Below are positions 1-7,031 of a stretch of DNA of 64,000 nucleotides, piece by piece. The DNA lies in contig JAUJYZ010000285.1 of the NCBI GenBank assembly GCA_033675265.1, positions 164,001 through 228,000 of the forward strand, read 5' to 3'. The notes under the pieces were generated by a model. That model was not told the origin of the DNA and searched no databases. It was given only the letters and a program-made list of their open reading frames with translations. Within the stretch, counting starts at the first letter, position 1. Each line of letters opens with the position of its first letter. A program made the position numbers and the translations under genes. Source of the stretch: Actinostola sp. cb2023. Lineage: Eukaryota > Cnidaria > Anthozoa > Actiniaria > Actinostolidae.

Positions 1-1177
1 ACAATAAATTACTTTTTTACGTTAATTTCTTTCACAATAATATTCAAATCTTACAAGGAAATAATCGAGCCCACTTCTAGCTCGCTTGCGTTCACACTTG
101 GATCGATCTGAGATCGATCTACAAAAACAATATTTACAGATTCTTGTGTTCTAGACTCTAGTCGATAATAAGAAACTATTATTTATATTTATAAAATAAC
201 TATGATATAACGCGCGCTCTGATTGGCTAAAAAGTTATGTGATATAAGAGCACAGAAACATGGTTTTGATGACCTTGAACGACCTTGAAGCGATGCAGTG
301 GATTTGATCGACCACAAATTTATTTTTTTCTGTTGTCAAACATGTTTTATTTACTAATGATTTTTTTACTAGTGATTTTGATGATTTTAAACCGACAATT
401 TGCAAGAATTGAGCTTCAAGTTCAAACACACCAAGAAACTCGACGAATCGTCCAATTATTTTTGTCCACAATATAAACGAAGAAAACTACATCTAACTGC
501 TCAGTTTTCTCAATAACATACTAACCGTTCTGTAAGTTCTATAGTTACACATATTTTCTCAAGTGTAAGACTGAAAATATCAAGAAAAGATAGCCGTATT
601 TATACTCACAAAAGAGTGAAAACAGAGCGATTCTTGTAGCTACACGGCGGGTTCGCCAGAACATTCATATCTCTAGTAAAATATGTCAAAGAGAAAAAAT
701 ATCTTCAAATGTCTCAGAAACGTCCATCGTTTATACATTCTTGTCGAGAAAAGCGATGAAAAGATTCAAAAATACGACAAAAACTGTGGATATTTGGCTA
801 CCTGACTTCGTGCTCCATTCACCAAGTTGTCAAATATTTCAGAAAGTTTGACGATTCGTCTTCATTGAATCAGCTCAGCTTTTCTCACTTTTTCTTCGTG
901 TTTTGTGTTCACAGGATACACAAACGAAGTGTAACAAACATTCTTCGGTAATTTTCTGACAGAAAAGAGCATTCTTCAAAACGTTTTTCCTATCAAAACA
1001 TAAAAGTTGTCGAGTCGCTACTGTACTGTCGCTTTGACATTCTGATTTCTTTCGTGAGATTTGATTGGATGATGCACGATTTCTCGCCTTTCAGGAGAAT
1101 TGCAAATTTGATCAATCAAAATTCGCGTAAATAAAGGATTTTTTAAGAAAGAAATCCTTGTAATTATTTTATAAAAG

Positions 1178-1361
1178 CATTAATACACGCTTGCCGTGTC
1201 TTTGTTCTCTGTTAAAAACACTTGGGATATGTTGGGAGAACGCAGAAAATGTTGAAAATCACTCGCCGGAGGCTCGCGATTTCCAACATTTTCTTTGTTC
1301 TCCCAACATCTCCTGCGTGTTTTTAACAGAGAACAAAGACACGGCAAGCGTGTATTAATGC
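1178..1361. repeat. Foldback element (inverted repeat)
   Basis: The two ends are inverted copies: GCATTAATACACGCTTGCC at the left reads back as GGCAAGCGTGTATTAATGC at the right. Pairing continues inward through GAGAACAAAGACACGG-type sequence toward a short central loop near 1270. It is a non-coding hairpin-type MITE. Confidence 0.8.
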
Positions 1362-1429
1362 TTAAATATACAAAAGTGTATGTTTTATATATCATATAAA
1401 ATCAGATACAGCAATTTGCAAAAATTATG

Positions 1430-1662
1430 TAAATCAAGTATATCAGTATCGGCCATATATCGGGTGTATTATGGGTAATACTATTTAGAGTTTTGCCACA
1501 AAATATGCAGCAGAGACTTACAAACAACAAACTAGAACACTAAAACACATAACATTCAAGAGATTCACCAATGTTGCTCGCGTGAAACATCACTGATTTA
1601 AGGGACTTTTTCAATTACCCATAATGCACCCGATATATGGATATATTGATATACTTGATTTA
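1430..1662. repeat. MITE with ~47-bp terminal inverted repeats
   Basis: The left end (TAAATCAAGTATATCAG, then ATATATCGGGTG) is the imperfect reverse complement of the right end (CACCCGATATATGG, then CTTGATTTA). It has no coding capacity. The target duplication could not be resolved. Confidence 0.65.
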
Positions 1663-1828
1663 CAGAATATTTGCAAAGGGCTGTATACAAGAAAAAAAAT
1701 GCATAATAATTAATTATTAATAATTAGTCAGTGTACGTTTGCTCTTAAATAAATTCCGATTTTAAAAGTTTTGATAGTGTCCCGATGTGTTTTGATGTGT
1801 TTTTGACTGTGATAGTTTCATTTTACAG

Positions 1829-2062
1829 GTCACTGCATTTATTCCAACATTCTTTCTAATCGTACGGAGTACTACGACCTGTTGAGGGAATGGCTCGCCC
1901 CCGTGACTGATTCACCTACACGTTGGGTCACGTGTTATCACTCCAATAAAGATGGCTGGTCTGCTGCTACCTTCCACTCAAAATGCAATAACAAAGGTCC
2001 AACGATTACAATCATCAAAGTGAAAGACTACATATTCGGTGGTTATTCAGATAAGGATTGGC
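1829..2062 (+). CDS. Gene A exon 5: TLDc N-terminal half
   Basis: The acceptor is TTTTACAG before 1829 and the donor is GTAAGT at 2063. It is 234 bp, phase 1 at both ends. The encoded segment starts GHC, then YSNILSNRTEYYDLL, and ends FGGYSDKDW, matching the first half of TLDc. It lacks the short insertion between GH and MYSNIL seen in the C and D copies. Confidence 0.8.
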
Positions 2063-4247
2063 GTAAGTACCATTTCGTTTGTTGAACTGTCTCCTCCAAA
2101 TGGTTTGCAGATGGCATAGCTAATTAAGCATAATTGTTGCATGGCAAATATGGCCCACTGGTTGTGAGTTCCAAATTCAATTCGACCAGCTTGGCTCAGT
2201 ACAGGCGCACGTTTCAAATTGTTCATTTATTTTGCCTAAAACGTATACTGTTAGGTTCACATTCTCGCAAACATGATTCAGAAGCAACATAAGAAACAGA
2301 GAAACAAGCAAGGAACGTTCTTACGTCGAAATGAAATTGAGTCGTTTTCGTAGAAGTATAGGAAAGTTACGGTACCGTGCCGTATTGAAAGAGTTTGATT
2401 GGATGAGATGCATCTGCACGCTTTTTGATTGGTTCAGAAAGGAAGCCATCTGAGTGGCACGGTACCGTAGGTTTCCCCCTCATACGAAAACGACTCTATG
2501 CCCTGTCACTCACTCTCCATTGAGTACAATCGTGGCTAAACTCTCAACCTAAAGCGGCGCCTTACATAGCCTCTGTTCCTACCTGGTCAGTGTTCAAAAT
2601 GTTTCAAATATCAGTTGGTCATCAACAGAGCATTTTGGATTACGCTGCTGTCAGGTGCAAATGTAAACAAAGCCGCGGTCTGTATACACCCTATGCAATA
2701 CTCGATTTCTGTACTTTGCATACATTTGCAAAAACTGAAAGAATAGCGTTAAGTAAAGGTAAAATAATAGATTCAGTGAAAGACCATCGACAGTTTAGTA
2801 ATTACCCCAAAAGTGCATTTTAAGGTGCAAAATACATGGAAACGAGGCAATTAGGGCCAAAGTCCGGTTTCTGGCAATTAGGGCCAAAGTCCGGTTTGGT
2901 ACAAATTTTTGTAATTTCAAATCACTATAACTTTTCAAGATAGCATAGTACAGCCCTAAAATTTGATATGTTCATTATTGAAAACCCTCTCTTCAAAGAG
3001 ATGGTCAGATATTGCTGTAATATATTCCCAATAACAAAGGAAATCAGATTTTACGATTCTACCATTTAGTGCATACGTAATATTGTTTTTCTTTGATTGT
3101 GCTCCACAATAATTTTCCCCTTGCTACGGCCCTACAATGTCCATGCCGGATTCTAAATATTGTTAGAATAATAGTCATTAACTCACTCAACCAATCAGCG
3201 CCCAGCATTTGCGCGCTCTATATCTCATAAAGTAACTAAATACTGATAGTTTTTCTTCGTAAAACTATCAAAACGCTTCTTTCTTTGCTGTACGTTGGTT
3301 TTTCATTTTTGGGCCAATTTGTTGCTAGGAGCACAACAATTGAAAACTGTTATTACAAAAGGGATCTTCGTCAACAAGACTCCTTTTAAGAAAACAGATA
3401 AAATTATATAATATATATTCTCTTAATTACCTCAATTATGTCAGTGCGCTTCGATCCGTTGGCCAGTCGTGATGGGGTATCTCACGATTGATGTCGATGT
3501 ACAGCTTACTCTAAAGGTGCGGTAATACGGGCAACAAAATCGTGCAACTTGTCGCGCAACATTTTCAGATTGTTGCGTTGCAAGTTGCAGAGCAATGTTT
3601 CTCGTATTACCATCGTTCGTGCAACTTGTCGCGCAACAAATTAAATTTTCGGTCATTTGTTGCAGATTGCAAAACTTTGTTGCATGAAGTAGAAAGAGCT
3701 TCTACTTTGCGCAACAAAGTTTTGCAACCTGCAACACGAAAATGTGTTGCGCGACAAGTTGTGCGAACGGTGGTAATACGAGAAACATTGCTCTGCAACT
3801 TGCAACGCAACAATGTTGCGCGACAAGTTGCACGATTTTGTAGCCCGTATTACCGCACCTTAATGCTAGTGAGTTGCGTGACATATGTGCTGTTTGATTT
3901 TTTTTTTTTTTTTTTTTTCAGGTTCCCAAACTGGTTTCTTGAGCTCCAGTAACGCCTTCCTGTTCTCTTTCAAAAATCACGACAACATAAAGCCGTTTAA
4001 AACTAAAGTTAAAACGATTGGGAATGCCGTATATAATAGGAGGGTTTATCTGCCAACATTTGGTGGCGGCCATGACATACACATTGCTAATAACGCCGGC
4101 AGCAACACTAACTCCTACAGTAACTTATTTAATTCATACATTCAGGTTCTAGATTATAGTTATACGTCTACCAGAGCAAGGAATCTTCTAGCGGGGTCAT
4201 ACAAATTTCAGCCCAATGAACTCGAAGTTTTTCGACAAGCTAAATGA
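1829..4247 (+). CDS. Gene A (3' part): TLDc-domain C-terminus of a membrane collagen-Ig-TLDc family member
   Basis: This is the last part of a gene whose upstream exons lie before the window. Coding exons are 1829-2062 and 3922-4247 (stop TGA). Together they encode about 186 residues forming one TLDc domain. Visible hallmarks are a W-x-x-C-Y/F-H block, DGWSAATFH, the KGPTITIIK strand and FGGYSDKDW in the first exon. The second has the FLFSF strand, LPTFGGGHDIHIAN and a final FQPNELEVF strand. Both junctions are phase 1 and in frame. The 3' part, from about 2590 onward, is almost identical to the tail of gene D (60,100-61,742). By analogy with genes B and C the missing 5' part should encode the membrane anchor, collagen and Ig modules; that is inference. 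What extracellular TLDc domains do is not known to me. Confidence 0.8.
2339..2496. repeat. TA-target MITE family (GAGTCGTTTTCGTA termini), copy 1
   Basis: Terminal inverted repeats GAGTCGTTTTCGTA and CATACGAAAACGACTC flank a core with inner repeats of ACGGTACCGTGCC type. TA follows the right end; the left flank is TT. Nine further copies occur in the window. Confidence 0.75.
3515..3860. mobile_element. Harbinger-type MITE with TAA target duplication (in gene A intron 5)
   Basis: The element runs from AGGTGCGGTAATACGGGC to GCCCGTATTACCGCACCT and is flanked by TAA on both sides. The orthologous intron of gene C carries the uninterrupted site CTTACTCTAATGCTAG (about 31,857 and again about 32,099), an empty target with a single TAA. 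A 3-bp TWA duplication is the signature of PIF/Harbinger transposition. The core is an internally palindromic array of GCAACTTGTCGCGCAACA-like blocks. The same insertion is in gene D. Confidence 0.85.
3922..4247 (+). CDS. Gene A exon 6: TLDc C-terminal half and stop
   Basis: The acceptor is a long T-run ending TCAG before 3922. The exon is 326 bp and starts in phase 1, encoding R-SQTGFLSSSNAFLFSFKN through LPTFGGGHDIHIAN to NELEVFRQAK and stop TGA at 4245-4247. The protein sequence is identical to gene D exon 6. Confidence 0.85.
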
Positions 4248-4533
4248 ACGCACAAAACCAAACACTCTACATCTATCTACATCTATCTTTATTATCCTTA
4301 AAACCATGAGTATCGCAAGGAGTTTCGAATACAAATAAAAAAAAATGAAAGTTTTTCGACAAGCTAAATGAACGCACAATAATCTATCTACATCTATCTT
4401 TATTATCCTTAAAACCATGAGTATCGCAAGGATGTTAACAAAAAAGTTTATATAAATAAATAAATAAATAAATATCAAAATGAATAATAAAAATAAAAAT
4501 AATAATAAAAAAACTGTATAAACACGCCCTAAA

Positions 4534-4689
4534 GAGTCGTTTTCGTATGAGTGGGAAAGTTACAGTACCGTGCCGTATTGAAAGAGTTTGATTGGATGAG
4601 ATGCATCTGCACGCTTTTTGATTGGTTCAGAAAGGAAGCCATTTGAGTGTCACGGTACCACAGGGTTCCCACTCATACGAAAACGACTC
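4534..4689. repeat. TA-target MITE family, copy 2
   Basis: Left terminus GAGTCGTTTTCGTATGAGTG, right terminus CACTCATACGAAAACGACTC. The same insertion is present after gene D (61,926-62,083), so it predates the A/D duplication. Confidence 0.8.
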
Positions 4690-5087
4690 TATAACAAGTA
4701 CCGCTAAACTGTATGACATCATGATCGTCTCGGTTTCCATTGTTCTTTCGAGGATATCAAACCACTAAATGTTGATAGAAGTACACGGATTGCCCTCTAA
4801 TTTTTCTGCCTAAACCATGTTGTATTTAGGGTCGTTTTCTAATAGTGCCCCTATTAGAGCTTGATATAGTGGCGGGGTATTCTAGTAAAACAAAACAAAA
4901 CCCCAGAAACGTTGCTATTGTTATGCCACGTTTTGCAACCGCATTTTCAGCGTGTAGCTGTATTGGAACCTTTTAGAGTTTTAAGGAATGATCAATGCTT
5001 AGCGTGCGTATATCCATGGATGCGTCACTCTGGGATGTCTAGTTTATGTATACGGTATTTGTATAATTTGTATTGATATATTTATCA

Positions 5088-5093
5088 AATAAA
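5088..5093 (+). terminator. Candidate poly(A) signal of gene A
   Basis: AATAAA occurs about 840 bp after the stop, in a context (ATCAAATAAACTATATG) conserved in the D-E spacer (62,486-62,491) and in the interrupted C 3' flank (about 43,735). Conservation across copies may only reflect recent duplication, so the call is tentative. Confidence 0.35.
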
Positions 5094-5639
5094 CTATATG
5101 TCATTGTTATTCATGATTTGCTGAGTTTGTTAAAGCATGTTCTACCGAGTCACGCAACGAGCGACCAAACAATCAGTTAGGAGACCGACTTCACGCTAGT
5201 AGAGCGTCTAGTTTTGGCAATTGTTTTACCAAATTAGTTCCTCCCAGTAGGTCCTGTTTGGGTTACTTATGTCAAAAATCGAAAACATCGTCCAAATGGT
5301 CATTTTTGGTGGGTTATAGCCCATGCAAAATGGTCAAAAATCGTCCAAAATGAGCATTTTGGGTAGACATGCAAAATGGTCAAAAATCGTCCAAGTGATG
5401 ATGGTGAAACCAGTTGTCAAGATTGTTATCCGCAGAACTTGTTATCAGAATGGAGGGAGTTTTTCAGTACTTTCGTGTGCTATCATTTCTATATTCTTGC
5501 AGTCGCGCGTTGATAAATACAACATATATTTAAACAGCAAGGAAAAAAGGCAACGGAAAAAAAGAGGACAAAAATGCGCTATGCATGTCACTCGAAGAAT
5601 GGATCGATCCCGGGGCATCAGTTTCAAGTACAAATTCCC

Positions 5640-5697
5640 GGCATGCTTTCCTCATTTCAAACTTGGGGTCACGAGTTCGAATCCCAGTCATGACACT
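5640..5697 (+). repeat. tRNA B-box-like sequence, possible SINE remnant
   Basis: GGGGTCACGAGTTCGAATCCC matches the RNA polymerase III B box (GGTTCGAATCC) seen in tRNA genes and tRNA-derived SINEs. It is repeated upstream of gene E near 63,220-63,240. No clear A box or cloverleaf was found. Confidence 0.3.
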
Positions 5698-5948
5698 TCT
5701 TTCTTCCAGTTTTATTTATTAACATATATTGTTTCTCTAGATAATCCGTTAAATAAGACTTCTGTGGACAGTTAGATTTGCTTGCATTATTAACATTTCA
5801 GCGCCATATTTTGTTATTGGAAAGAAAATAAATTTAATATATTTTCAAAACGTACCACAGGAAGCCCAAGTAATCAGAATGGATTAGAATACTCGGCTAC
5901 TCGCCAAATGGAATGACCTCTAACTTGATTACGTACATTCACTATACA

Positions 5949-6246
5949 ATGTCGATATACAATTACACGGAAGTCCTGTCGAAACTTGTTTCTCGTTCAA
6001 ACTACATGCCAACAATGGACACCAAACACGAACAACCGAGAATTCCTTTCAGAAAACACAGCACAAAGACGAACCATTCTTTGGTAATATCAAGTTTGAG
6101 TTTTGTGTTGTGTTTGGCCATGTTTGTGAGAAACGAAATCGTCTTTCGGGAGTTCTCTGAGCGGGGAATTCAAGTACGAAGTTTGCAAGATGAAGTTGGT
6201 CGCTTGTCTGGAGTCATGTCGGGAAAGATGGATGGTGATTCTAGTG
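5949..6246 (+). CDS. Gene B exon 1: cytoplasmic tail, signal anchor, coiled coil
   Basis: It encodes MSIYNYTEV through RKHSTKTNH, then the hydrophobic anchor, then a charged heptad-like stretch (FREFSERGIQVRSLQDEVGR), ending DGDSS plus a split codon at donor GTAGGT (6247). The start at 5949 is shared with D and E and has A at -3. Nucleotides are nearly identical to exon 1 of C, D and E. Confidence 0.8.
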
Positions 6247-6957
6247 GTAGGTGGATTAACCTTTACTGGAATTTACTGATTCTCAACTTACCCTTTGTCA
6301 TTGATTCCCTTTATTTTCTCAGTTCGTTTGTACAATATCTATTTCAAGTTCTTATAGCGACATTCTTTGAAAACGACGCATAACACAACAATATATCAAG
6401 TTCTTATAGCGACATCTTTGAAAATGCACAATTCAAAAGATTATATTATTGGCATACAGCGTGTATACAGTGACAGAGTATTCTGAAGTTCAGCCTTTGT
6501 TTTTATTATTTGAGTAAATTAATCAACACTAGTTGTTATTGTAGTCAGTTAAAATGAGCGGAAGTTTCATGCATCAGAACAAGTCACGTCAAGTCCTGCA
6601 ATGACGTCAGTCGTATTGGTGACTACAACGGTGCTAAGAATGGATTTGCGTGACCTTTAATACATGTGTGAAATGTTTTTAAAATTAAGAAGCCTGCATG
6701 GTTCATAAGCATTAGTCTCCCTCGCAGCCGCAGTTTGAGCGTTGCGTGACGACCCAAACTTGGAGACTACGTAAGCATAAGCACAAGCACAAGCAACATC
6801 CGCACACTCAGGACAACATTTACGCAATAGGTGTGACAAAAGACAAGCGCCGTTAATAAGCAATGCATTACTGAGTCTGCGTATGTTGCTTGTCAGCTTG
6901 TGTTTATGTCGCTAGTGTGAACTGAGGCTTAATGACAACCACTAAGTTATCATATAT

Positions 6958-7031
<74 letters not shown>

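Larger units (their letters stand above)
1..1828. other. Upstream intron sequence of gene A, with foldback repeats
   Basis: No convincing exon is seen before the acceptor at 1828. Positions of about 140-190 resemble sequence in intron 4 of gene D (around 55,690-55,750), which supports reading this stretch as the intron before the TLDc N-half exon of gene A. The rest holds two inverted-repeat elements listed separately. The short reading frames on both strands have no recognisable domain. Confidence 0.55.
2063..3921 (+). other. Gene A intron 5
   Basis: A GT-AG intron interrupting the TLDc domain. It contains a TA-flanked MITE (2339-2496) and a 346-bp MITE with TAA target duplications (3515-3860). 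A short tandem duplication of a GGCAATTAGGGCCAAAG-type block near 2850-2900 is single-copy in gene D. The reading frame at 2590-2823 recurs unchanged in the matching intron of D but shows no domain, so I treat it as intronic. Confidence 0.65.
4248..5948 (+). other. Gene A 3' flank and gene B 5' flank
   Basis: The region holds a duplicated ~90-bp block after the stop of A (ACATCTATCTACATCTATC, about 4260-4420), an AT-rich run, a TA-target MITE (4534-4689) and a likely poly(A) signal at 5088-5093. It is co-linear with 61,743-63,513 (D to E) and with parts of 42,905-44,080 and 51,750-51,865 (upstream of D), so it is the ancestral intergenic spacer of the array. No independent gene is supported. 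Confidence 0.6.

Noticed and set aside
2590..2823. 77-codon frame, repeated near 60,123-60,347
   Set aside because: It recurs only because the intron itself is duplicated between A and D. It has no domain, and the C copy is disrupted.
3542..3952. 136-codon frame running into gene A exon 6
   Set aside because: It lies within the Harbinger-type MITE and intron; the real exon starts at the acceptor at 3921.
5323..5775. 150-codon frame upstream of gene B, with a relative at 62,814-63,245
   Set aside because: It is made partly of the ~55-bp flank repeat and a B-box-like sequence. The copies differ by frame changes and no domain is seen.
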